Assembly: GCA_026705105.1 (NCBI GenBank) | Contig: JAPPBK010000449.1 | Span: forward strand, 1-14,882 | Source: Chloroflexota bacterium | Lineage (GTDB): Bacteria > Chloroflexota > Dehalococcoidia > Bin125 | Direction: 5' to 3' | Length of the DNA: 14,882 nucleotides | In this document: one piece after another, positions 1-6,497 of the stretch | Layout of the letters: every line of letters begins with the position of its first letter | Numbering within the stretch: position 1 is the stretch's first letter | Program-made: the position numbers and the translations under genes | Notes under the pieces: generated by a model | What the model saw: only the letters and a program-made list of their open reading frames with translations | Told to the model about the DNA's origin: nothing | Database searches by the model: none

Positions 1-247
1 TGACCAGGTGGTAGAGCCAGTTGGCTGCGCCGGGCAGCGTCACCGGACCGCCGGTCTCCAGCGACGGCATGTAGCGGAACAGTTGGTACAGGTCGGCGCG
101 GGGCACATCGGCGGGCGGATCGACCAACTGTTCGACCGTCTCCTCGTAGCCCTGCGCGACGAGCCGTTCCAGCTCGTCGCGGGACGCGCCAAACCCGGCC
201 CGGCGCATCAGGTGCGCCATCTCGGCGATTTCGTGTGCATCCGACAT
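1..247 (-). CDS. DUF1800 family protein, N-terminal part (runs off left edge)
   Basis: The first 82 residues of a protein read leftwards from an ATG at 247 to the window edge; the C-terminal part is missing. The segment reads MSDAHEIAEMAHLMRRAGFG and continues ASRDELERLVAQGYEETVEQ. This matches the usual DUF1800 opening (histidine/leucine, two arginines, GFG, then a helix ending in a QLVDP-like turn). The start is supported by an AGAGG Shine-Dalgarno six bases upstream. DUF1800 proteins are usually about 450-550 residues, of unknown function, often exported and often beside a DUF1501 gene; the neighbour to the left is not visible. No signal peptide precedes the domain. It lies downstream of the small gene at 405-704 on the same strand, separated by a repeat-bearing gap. 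Confidence 0.8.
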   Translation of the reverse strand, partial: MSDAHEIAEMAHLMRRAGFGASRDELERLVAQGYEETVEQLVDPPADVPRADLYQLFRYMPSLETGGPVTLPGAANWLYHLV

Positions 248-404
248 AATCAACCTCTGCGCTCTCTGCGACCGCCGCAACCGCGGCATGTCCTCACGCG
301 CAAGCTAACGCGATTCAAACGACCACGTGCGCCGCTCGGCTTCCCAGCCTCTGTGGCCACAGGGGCCGGCTCGGCTTCCCCTCTCCCCCCGCCGCCGCCA
401 GGCG
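248..404. other. Intergenic gap with a partial repeat arm
   Basis: This gap lies between the small minus-strand gene and the DUF1800 gene. Its right end (376-404) holds an extra copy of the C-rich arm of the palindromic repeat at 415-497: TTCCCCTCTCCCCCCGCC followed by AGGCG, with one more GCC triplet than the neighbouring copy. No RNA gene or coding region is convincing in it. Plus-strand open frames across it have the arginine/proline-rich composition of GC-rich shadow frames. Confidence 0.6.
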
Positions 405-704
405 TCAGCCCCTTCCCCTCTCCCCCCGCCGCCAGGCGGAGGGAGATGCCGAAAGCCTGCCCCCGCGACGGCGGGGGGCAGAGGGGGGGCTTCCCCCGTC
501 GGGGTCTGCGGGTTCGTCGTCGTCGCCGGACTCGGCGTGGTCGGGTCGGAGGGCGCGCATGACGGCGGCGAGGTTGGGGTTGCGGGGCGAGAGGATGGAG
601 ACCAGCTTGCAGGCGGCGTCGACCTGGATATGAGGCGGGAGCCCGTCTCCGGCCAACTCGGTCAGCCGCTGCACGGCGGATCGGAAGTTGAGGTCGATGC
701 GCAC
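405..704 (-). CDS. Small hypothetical protein with repeat-encoded tail
   Basis: A 99-residue protein starting at a GTG (704-702), preceded by GAGGAG with a seven-base spacer, which is the main reason to accept it as a gene. The first ~60 residues look like a normal folded helical protein (MRIDLNFRSAVQRLTELAGD, then hydrophobic helices around IQVDAACKLVSIL and LAAVMRALR). An acidic stretch (SGDDDEPADPD) follows. From about residue 67 onward the tail is arginine/glycine/proline-rich because it is read from the palindromic repeat at 415-497. The original stop may therefore have been displaced by repeat insertion. I do not recognise the family. It is transcribed divergently from the methyltransferase gene, with 96 bp between the two starts, so it could be a regulator of that locus, but no DNA-binding motif is evident. 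Confidence 0.55.
   Translation of the reverse strand: MRIDLNFRSAVQRLTELAGDGLPPHIQVDAACKLVSILSPRNPNLAAVMRALRPDHAESGDDDEPADPDGGSPPSAPRRRGGRLSASPSAWRRGERGRG
415..497 (+). repeat. GC-rich dispersed palindromic repeat, copy 1
   Basis: A composite of short inverted repeats. It opens with CCCCTCTCCCCCCGC (415-429), then a CCGCC/GGCGG hairpin, then GGGAGATGCCGAAAGC (441-456). Next is a strong hairpin (457-466 pairing with 471-481, arms CTGCCCCCGC and GCGGGGGGCAG), and it ends in a G-run/C-run pair (483-497). The opening block is identical over 15 bases, and the GGGAGATGCCGAA block matches 15 of 16 bases, to the copy at 4633-4688, which lies in the opposite orientation. Relative to that copy, this one carries an extra internal hairpin. 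It overlaps the 3' end of the small gene at 405-704. It resembles REP/MITE-like elements, but no transposase is visible. Confidence 0.75.
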
Positions 705-800
705 GCCGGTTCTCCTCTCGGTGTGGGATCGATGGTATCAGGACATGCGTGCTGATAAGGTAAGGGGGCGCTCCGCCATTGCTGTGAGACAATCCAACCC
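705..800. promoter_or_regulatory. Divergent promoter region with inverted repeat
   Basis: These 96 bp separate the divergent starts of the small gene (704) and the methyltransferase (801), so both promoters should lie here or overlap the genes. The clearest element is a perfect inverted repeat, TATCAG at 736-741 and CTGATA at 752-757, with a ten-base spacer, which has the size of a dimer operator. I could not assign -35/-10 boxes with confidence. There is no convincing Shine-Dalgarno immediately before the ATG at 801; the preceding bases are CAATCCAACCC. Confidence 0.4.
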
Positions 801-3596
801 ATGACCACCGAAACCGCCCGCGAGGAAGCTGTCAACCCGCTTCTCGGACAACTCCTCCGCGCCCGAGGCATCAATGCCCGCGCCGAGCGACGCAGCCGCG
901 GCGACGCACCCGATATCCGTTTCGAACTCCGCACCGGCGAGCTCGTCCTGATCGAGTGCAAGTGGGAGTCCAACCGACCCGCACTCGACGCTCAGCTCGA
1001 CCAGCGGGTCCACGACTTCCCAGACGCCGTCGCCCGCGTCGGCGTCCTCTACCACGACGCCCTGAAGCACGTCGACGACATCCAGGACGAGCTCGAGTAC
1101 ACGCTCAATCTCCAGTGGTACCTGCACAGCTCGCGCGACCAGGTCTTCGACGACCAGACGCTGCGTGAGGGAACCATCGAGCAGTTCGCCGATCACCTGC
1201 GCCTGCTGCCACTGGAAATCGAGGGCGTCGACCGCGTTGTCGCCGCAGCGGGCGCAGTTGGCTATGCGCTCGATCTGGCTGCTTCCGAGCTACGGAATCA
1301 CGCCAGAGTCGCTCGGCTCATTGCTGATGCGATCGCCGAAACCGATGACGAGAAGGACAAGGCCTCCGCACAGCGAATCGGTTGTCTCGTGCTCTTCAAT
1401 GCGCTCGCGTTCCAGGATCGGCTTGCAGGCTTGCGCGACGATGTTCCCTCGCTCAACGAGGTGTCCGGCGACGACATTTCGAAGCTCGAAGCCGCCTGGC
1501 GCGCAATCTGCGATGAGATTGACTACGTTCCGGTCTTCGAACTCGCCGCGGACCTTGCCAAGATTCTTGGATATGCCCCGGCGCCGGTTCCGCGACTGGT
1601 GCTGCGACCTCTGCTGCGGGCCGTCGAGCAAACCCGACTCGTCGAAGGGCACGACCTCTCCGGCCGCCTCTTCCACACCCTGCTCTCCGACGCCAAGTTC
1701 ACCGGCGCTTACTACACCTCCGTCCCCGCCGCGACGATGCTGGCGCGGCTCGTCTTTGAGGGCTGGCCAGCCAACGTCGACTGGGCCGATCACGAGTTCC
1801 CCGGCTCGCTCACCGTCGCCGATCTCGCCTGCGGCACGGGGACACTGCTAATGGCCGTCGCCGCCGAGGCGGAGCGTCGACACGAAGCCGCGGGCGGCTC
1901 GCAGTCGGCCGAGTTGCACAAGGCGATGGTCGAGCAGGCGCTACACGGTTACGACGTCCAACTCTCCGCCATCCACTTCGCCGCCACCAGCCTCGCCATG
2001 CTCAATCCGCAGATCGAGTTCGACCGCATGAACCTCTACGTCATGGACTACGGCGCGGAGGACGGCAAGGCCGCGCTCGGTTCGCTCGACTTCTTGCTCG
2101 ACGACGAAGTGCCGGTGCAGCTCGCCCTGTCGCCCACGCAATCGCAGGGCGCGGAGCGCGTCTCAGGCGAGGGGCCGCAGGGTGTCGAGGCCGGCGTCAC
2201 CGCCAAGCTACCCGAACTCGATCTCGCAATCATGAACCCGCCGTTCACCCGCTCCGTCGGCGGCAATCTGCTGTTCGGCAGTCTGCCCAAGGACGAACGC
2301 CGCAAGCTGCAAGACGAGTTGTCTCGACGCCTCAAGTCGAGGCAGGCCACAGCCACCGCCGGACTCGGCGCGGCCTTCGTCGCCGCCACCGCTCCGAAGC
2401 TGCGACCCGGCGAGGGGCGCATCGCCCTGGTTCTGCCGGCGACGGTCTGCACGGGACCATCATGGGCACAGACCCGAGCCTTGATCGAGCGCGATTTCAA
2501 TCTCGACACGGTGATCGTCTCGCACGACCCGACGCGCTGGAACTTCTCCGACAGCACCGACCTTTCCGAAGCCCTGCTTATCGCCACTCGACGAAGTCAA
2601 CAGGAAGAGACCGACGACCACCGGACTTCCTTCGTCAACCTCTGGCGCAACTCTCCCAGCGTCTTTGAGGCGGGCAGAGTCGCCGACGCGATCGCATCGA
2701 CCACGCCGGCGGAGTTTGAGGAATCCGGGTCGGCACTGCTGACCGTCGATGGGCAACACATGGGCGAAGTGGTGTCGATGCCCGAGGCGAGGCTGAACGG
2801 CGGTAAGTGGTCCGGAGTCCAGTTCGCGCGAGCTGATCTCACCCGCAGCGCCGTTCGTCTGCTCAATGATGGCGAGCTGCTAGTACCTGGGAATGGCGCC
2901 GCACCTGTGGAACTTTGCCCCCTGGGAGAGCTTGGGGAGATCGGACCGGATCGGCGGGACCTGTGGGATGGCTTCGAGCGCACCGATGCGATTACCGCCT
3001 ACCCGATGGTCGAGAATCATGACACCGATCGGCGGCGCTCTATGGCTGCCAGTGCCGACAAGTATCTGGCGCCACTGGTCGAAGCCCGTCCTGGTCGCAA
3101 TCTGAAGCCGCTCAACACCTTGTGGCCAAAGGCGGGCCGGCTCCTGATTTCTGAACGCTTGTGGCTGAACACGACGCGCATCGTCGCTATGTGTGCCGAT
3201 AGAAACGTGCTGTCGAACGTGTTCTGGCCAGTTAAGCCCAAGAGCGAGTCATGGTCCGAACCCCTCGCTGTCTGGCTTAACAGTAGTCTCGGCTTGCTGA
3301 CGCTCTTGGCGAGACGAACCACGACCAGAGCAGGCTGGTCGGCGATGAAAAAAGCAGACCTCAAGCGGCTACCCGTCCTGGACGTTCGACAGCTCACCGA
3401 CGACCAGCTCGCCGACCTCTCCAACCTCTTCGACGAACTCGCCAACGCCAGCTTCGAGCGCCTCCCCGCCATGGTCGATTGCCCAACCCGCACCCGCCTC
3501 GACGAGGGCCTGTCGGAGATTCTCGGTCTGCCAAATCTGCTTCCACTCCGTCGGCTGTTGGCGTCGGAGCCGGTCGTCTCGAATCGGCGGCTTTAG
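801..3596 (+). CDS. PD-(D/E)XK nuclease / N6-adenine DNA methyltransferase fusion (type IIG-like)
   Basis: A 931-residue protein. Near the N-terminus is a nuclease-like motif: PDI with Asp38, then IECKW with Glu52 and Lys54, the D-x13-E-x-K spacing of PD-(D/E)XK enzymes. A mostly helical stretch follows (about 90-290). The methyltransferase core then has motif X-like GAYYTS (302-307), SAM-binding DLACGTG (341-347) and the catalytic NPPF motif of N6-adenine methylases (479-482). The C-terminal third (about 640-890) is probably the target-recognition region; it contains LISERLW and LAVWLNSSLG, segments seen in HsdM/TaqI-like enzymes. No separate HsdS or HsdR gene is present, so one polypeptide probably modifies and cuts DNA, as in type IIG/IIL enzymes. 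A solo methylase with an inactive nuclease, or a phage-defence PglX relative, cannot be excluded. The protease gene follows 57 bp later on the same strand. Confidence 0.88.
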   Translation: MTTETAREEAVNPLLGQLLRARGINARAERRSRGDAPDIRFELRTGELVLIECKWESNRPALDAQLDQRVHDFPDAVARVGVLYHDALKHVDDIQDELEYTLNLQWYLHSSRDQVFDDQTLREGTIEQFADHLRLLPLEIEGVDRVVAAAGAVGYALDLAASELRNHARVARLIADAIAETDDEKDKASAQRIGCLVLFNALAFQDRLAGLRDDVPSLNEVSGDDISKLEAAWRAICDEIDYVPVFELAADLAKILGYAPAPVPRLVLRPLLRAVEQTRLVEGHDLSGRLFHTLLSDAKFTGAYYTSVPAATMLARLVFEGWPANVDWADHEFPGSLTVADLACGTGTLLMAVAAEAERRHEAAGGSQSAELHKAMVEQALHGYDVQLSAIHFAATSLAMLNPQIEFDRMNLYVMDYGAEDGKAALGSLDFLLDDEVPVQLALSPTQSQGAERVSGEGPQGVEAGVTAKLPELDLAIMNPPFTRSVGGNLLFGSLPKDERRKLQDELSRRLKSRQATATAGLGAAFVAATAPKLRPGEGRIALVLPATVCTGPSWAQTRALIERDFNLDTVIVSHDPTRWNFSDSTDLSEALLIATRRSQQEETDDHRTSFVNLWRNSPSVFEAGRVADAIASTTPAEFEESGSALLTVDGQHMGEVVSMPEARLNGGKWSGVQFARADLTRSAVRLLNDGELLVPGNGAAPVELCPLGELGEIGPDRRDLWDGFERTDAITAYPMVENHDTDRRRSMAASADKYLAPLVEARPGRNLKPLNTLWPKAGRLLISERLWLNTTRIVAMCADRNVLSNVFWPVKPKSESWSEPLAVWLNSSLGLLTLLARRTTTRAGWSAMKKADLKRLPVLDVRQLTDDQLADLSNLFDELANASFERLPAMVDCPTRTRLDEGLSEILGLPNLLPLRRLLASEPVVSNRRL

Positions 3597-3653
3597 CTCT
3601 CGTACATCGAGTTTGTATTCTGAATCACTCTTGCGGAACTGGAGATTACGGAC

Positions 3654-4541
3654 GTGCCACAACCGCTCTCAACAAGGAACCCATTGAACAGGTACCCCTT
3701 CCAGTTGTTGATCAATGACCAGGTAGGGATGATCAGTTCAGGCACCGGCTTCTTCTACTCTCTGGACGACAAACTGTTCCTTGTCACCAATTGGCACAAT
3801 GTAAGCGGCAAGAATCCGTTCACAGGGGCGCCTCTACACGGCAGTGGCCGACTTCCTCTGACACTCACTGGAAAACTAGCCACAGTCATGGAAGACGGCG
3901 AGTCTTTCGCCTTCGTTGGCCGTACGCTCGAACTGTACAAAGACTATTCGCCGATATGGCTGGAGCATCCGGAGCTTGGTTCGGGCTGCGATGTTGTCGC
4001 GATACCATTAGACTCGGCAGAGAAGATACCACCGGGGATGCACAAGCCTGTCAACACCTACTCAGACACCAAGGTTCCAGTGAGCCCTGGAGGAGTCGCT
4101 TTTGTTGTTGGATTCCCAAAAGGAATCAGTGTTGGTCCAGGTTTGCCTTTGATGAAATCAGGCTACATCGCCTCCGAGCCTGACTACGACGCAGCGATAG
4201 GAGGAGAGGTTGGTAACGTCGGCGGCCTCAAGGGAGGGCTTCGCATCCCGGCTTTCTTTCTCGACATACAGACTCGACCTGGTATGTCGGGATCACCAGT
4301 CTTCGCCTCATACACTGGACTGTGGGATCCCGAAGATCCGTACGGAACAGCCAGGCCGGAAGGCGAGATGCGATTGACGGGTTCAACCAGAATCGGCACC
4401 GGTTTCGAGTTCGTAGGTTGCTATAGCGGACGAGTGCAAGAAAAGGAGAACGAGGCCATCCTCGGATTGTGTTGGCGTGAGGACACAATCAAGTCAATCT
4501 GCGAGGGTGGCAGGCAAGGCGCCCACCCTCACGTCCGATGA
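3654..4541 (+). CDS. Trypsin-like serine protease, cytoplasmic, defence-associated
   Basis: A 295-residue protein of the chymotrypsin/trypsin fold. The triad is visible: His48 in VTNWHNV, Asp113 in GCDVVAIPL and Ser212 in RPGMSGSPV. There is no signal peptide or membrane segment, so it should act inside the cell, unlike secreted HtrA-type enzymes. The GTG start at 3654 has GGAG nine bases upstream; the next in-frame ATG would fall close to the first core strand. It lies 57 bp after the nuclease-methyltransferase gene in the same direction and is probably co-transcribed. Trypsin-like proteases are known partners in bacterial conflict systems, where cleavage of a partner or host protein can trigger toxicity; that role is an inference here. 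Base composition is lower in GC than the neighbours (30 of 60 bases at 4081-4140, versus 46 of 60 at 5101-5160), suggesting transfer. Confidence 0.85.
   Translation: MPQPLSTRNPLNRYPFQLLINDQVGMISSGTGFFYSLDDKLFLVTNWHNVSGKNPFTGAPLHGSGRLPLTLTGKLATVMEDGESFAFVGRTLELYKDYSPIWLEHPELGSGCDVVAIPLDSAEKIPPGMHKPVNTYSDTKVPVSPGGVAFVVGFPKGISVGPGLPLMKSGYIASEPDYDAAIGGEVGNVGGLKGGLRIPAFFLDIQTRPGMSGSPVFASYTGLWDPEDPYGTARPEGEMRLTGSTRIGTGFEFVGCYSGRVQEKENEAILGLCWREDTIKSICEGGRQGAHPHVR
4503..4530 (+). terminator. Stem-loop at the end of the protease gene
   Basis: A perfect eight-base inverted repeat, GAGGGTGG at 4503-4510 and CCACCCTC at 4523-4530, with a 12-base loop, lies in the last codons of the protease gene. No T-tract follows, so it is at best a weak or factor-assisted terminator. 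The convergent repeat downstream may do the job instead. Confidence 0.3.
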
Positions 4542-4548
4542 GCTACCT

Positions 4549-4602
4549 ATGACTAGAGATTCCTGCGGCCTCGGCTACAACCCGTACACGGACGCGAAGT
4601 AG
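4549..4602 (+). other. Possible remnant of a gene 3' end (17 codons)
   Basis: An ATG-initiated frame just after the protease stop encodes MTRDSCGLGYNPYTDAK and ends in TAG. Its second half looks like a normal protein C-terminus and is GC-richer than the protease. The frame lies +1 relative to the protease and stays open back into it, so it may be an alternative protease C-terminus reached by a frameshift, or a relic of a gene cut by island insertion. It is too short to be called a gene. Confidence 0.25.
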
Positions 4603-4612
4603 GGGGCAGGTC

Positions 4613-4724
4613 CCTGAGCGGGGTCAGGGACTGGGGAGCCCCCCTCTGCCTTCGGCATCTCCCCCCGCGCGGCGCGGGGGGAGAGGGGACGGAGCGGGCG
4701 CCTGAGCGGGGTCGGGGACTGGGC
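4613..4724. repeat. Direct repeats flanking the palindromic repeat
   Basis: Two near-identical 24-base segments, starting CCTGAGCGGGGTC at 4613-4636 and again at 4701-4724, match at 22 of 24 positions. They flank the palindromic repeat copy 2. The arrangement, direct repeats around a palindrome, is what a small mobile palindromic element or a local duplication would leave. Confidence 0.65.
4633..4688 (-). repeat. GC-rich dispersed palindromic repeat, copy 2
   Basis: The core is a perfect 13-base inverted repeat about a single central base (4658-4684, arm TCTCCCCCCGCGC). Beside it is TGCC-TTC-GGCA (4647-4657). Read on the minus strand it opens with CCCCTCTCCCCCCGC (4688-4674) and GGGAGATGCCGAAGGC (4663-4648), matching copy 1 at 415-456; it is therefore inverted relative to copy 1. 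It sits between the convergent protease and half-transporter genes, where such a stable hairpin could end transcription from both sides. Confidence 0.75.
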
Positions 4725-4727
4725 GGC

Positions 4728-6497
4728 TTAGTCTGCGGCGACGTTGGCCGACGTGGGTTGGGGCGAGGCGGCGGTGACTCGCCAGCCGGCGGCGCGGAGG
4801 CGTTCTTGCCAGAACGCGGCGTAGCGACCTTCCCGCTCCAACAGCTCCGCGTGCGACCCGCGCTCGACGATCCGGCCCTCGTCGAGCACCAGGATCTGAT
4901 CGGCGGCCTGGACGGTCTGCAGCCGGTGCGCGACGACGACCAGGGTCTTGTTGTGCGTCAGCTCACGCAGCGCCTGTTGGACCGAGCGCTCGTTGATCGG
5001 GTCGAGCGCTGCGGTCGCCTCGTCGAGCAACACGATCGGCGAGTTCTTGAGGATCGCCCGGGCGATGGAGACGCGCTGGCGCTCGCCGCCGGAGAGCCGC
5101 GCCCCGGCCTCGCCGACTCGCGCATCCCAGCCTTCCGGCAGGCGCTCGGCGATCTCGTCGACGCGGGCCAGCGAGGCCGCCGCCCGAACTTCCGCGTCGG
5201 TCGCGTCGGGCCGGCCGAGGCGGATGTTCTCCTCGATCGTGCCGTCGAACAGGTAGACGTCCTGGAAGACGACGGAAATCTGGCGCATCAGCACTTCGGT
5301 CGAGAGGTCGCGGACGTCAACGCCGCCAATCCGCACCGTTCCCAGGCTGGTATCCCAGAATCGCGCAATCAGGCGCAGGATCGTGGTCTTGCCGGCGCCG
5401 GAGGGTCCGACGACGGCGGTCATCGTGCGCTCGGGCGCGGTGAAGCTGATGTCGTCGAGGACCGTGTGTTCTTCGTAAGCGAAGCTGACCGAGTCGAACT
5501 CGATGGCCGCGCCCGCCGGCTCGGTCGACGACTCCGACTCCGGCAGCGGGTCGGTGGCGAACAACGTCTCCATGCGGTCCAGGCTGTTGCGGCTGATCCG
5601 CAGCGCGCCGCCGAGGTCGGCGGCTTCGATCATCGGATCGACGTAGCGGGCGGCGAGGACGAGGATGGCCAGCAGTTCGGCGACTTCGATGTCGCCGCCC
5701 AGCGCGAGGTTGAGTCCGAACAGGATCAACACGGTGAACGCGATCTGCACCACGAGCACGAATCCGGCGAGTCCGGGCGCGGCGATCAGCAACTGGGCGC
5801 GGCCCGCGTCGCGTTGCTCTTGCAGGGCGTCGTCGAGCTGCTTGAAGCTGCGCGTCGCGTAGCCGAACCCGCGCAGCACGGCCTGCGCCTGCGAGAACTC
5901 GACCACGCGATTGGAGGCGTCGACCTTGGCGTCGTCGTGTCGGTGATCGGTGTGGGCCACGAGGCCGGTCGACCAGCGATAGACCAACCAGGCCAGCGGC
6001 GCCGTGATCGCCGCGGCCAGGGCGAGTCGCCAGTCGAAGGCGAACATCACGATGATCACGGTGACCGGAGTCACGAACGCGTTGACCACCGGGCGCAAGA
6101 GGTGGGCGGGGACGCCCATCACATCAATCACGCCCTGGCTGGTCAGGCGGCCCAGGCTGCCGACGCGCGTGACGTCGAACCAGCCCAGCGGCAACTGGGC
6201 GATCTTGTCGCCCAGGCGCTCGAACAGGCTCCTGGCCAGGTTGATGGCGGAGATGAACCCGAGCATCTGGGTGACCCAGCGCACGATGCCGTAGGCGGCA
6301 AGCACGCCGGCCATCGCGCCGAGCCAAGCCCAGGCGGTGTCGTAGTCGCCGTCGAACGTGGCCCGCAGCAACGGCACCAGCAACGCGAAGCCGACCCCCA
6401 TCAGCACGCCCTCGAGCGCGAGCCCAAAGATGTTTGCCCGTAGAGTGCGTCCGTGGGGCAGGGACGCGGGCAGAAGTTGCAGCAGTTTGAAGATCAT
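4728..6497 (-). CDS. ABC half-transporter (permease + ATPase), IrtB/YbtQ-like
   Basis: A 589-residue fused transmembrane/ATPase protein. The membrane part covers about residues 20-300, with helices near 22-45, 56-80, 135-175 and 240-285. It includes LPLGWFD and PAHLLRPVVNAFVTPVT, typical of the IrtB/YbtQ branch of exporter-fold ABC proteins. The ATPase part has Walker A GPSGAGKTT (364-372), Q-loop Q412, signature LSGGERQ (468-474), Walker B IVLLDE (488-493) and switch His524. Its ATG overlaps the stop of the upstream partner (ATGA at 6494-6497), so the two are translationally coupled and probably form a heterodimer in the cytoplasmic membrane. IrtAB and YbtPQ have an exporter fold but import ferric siderophores; whether this pair imports or exports is not decided by sequence. 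Confidence 0.85.
   Translation of the reverse strand: MIFKLLQLLPASLPHGRTLRANIFGLALEGVLMGVGFALLVPLLRATFDGDYDTAWAWLGAMAGVLAAYGIVRWVTQMLGFISAINLARSLFERLGDKIAQLPLGWFDVTRVGSLGRLTSQGVIDVMGVPAHLLRPVVNAFVTPVTVIIVMFAFDWRLALAAAITAPLAWLVYRWSTGLVAHTDHRHDDAKVDASNRVVEFSQAQAVLRGFGYATRSFKQLDDALQEQRDAGRAQLLIAAPGLAGFVLVVQIAFTVLILFGLNLALGGDIEVAELLAILVLAARYVDPMIEAADLGGALRISRNSLDRMETLFATDPLPESESSTEPAGAAIEFDSVSFAYEEHTVLDDISFTAPERTMTAVVGPSGAGKTTILRLIARFWDTSLGTVRIGGVDVRDLSTEVLMRQISVVFQDVYLFDGTIEENIRLGRPDATDAEVRAAASLARVDEIAERLPEGWDARVGEAGARLSGGERQRVSIARAILKNSPIVLLDEATAALDPINERSVQQALRELTHNKTLVVVAHRLQTVQAADQILVLDEGRIVERGSHAELLEREGRYAAFWQERLRAAGWRVTAASPQPTSANVAAD

Noticed and set aside
300..335. GATTCAAAC resembling a tRNA T-loop
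   Set aside because: No acceptor, D or anticodon arms can be folded around it.
8..562. 184-codon plus-strand open frame over the DUF1800 gene and the repeat
   Set aside because: It is antisense to a recognisable DUF1800 N-terminus and ends in the arginine/proline-rich translation of the palindromic repeat.
4758..6443. 561-codon plus-strand open frame opposite the IrtB/YbtQ-like gene
   Set aside because: It has the arginine/glutamate/aspartate-rich, low-complexity look of an antisense shadow in GC-rich DNA, while the minus strand has all ABC transporter motifs.
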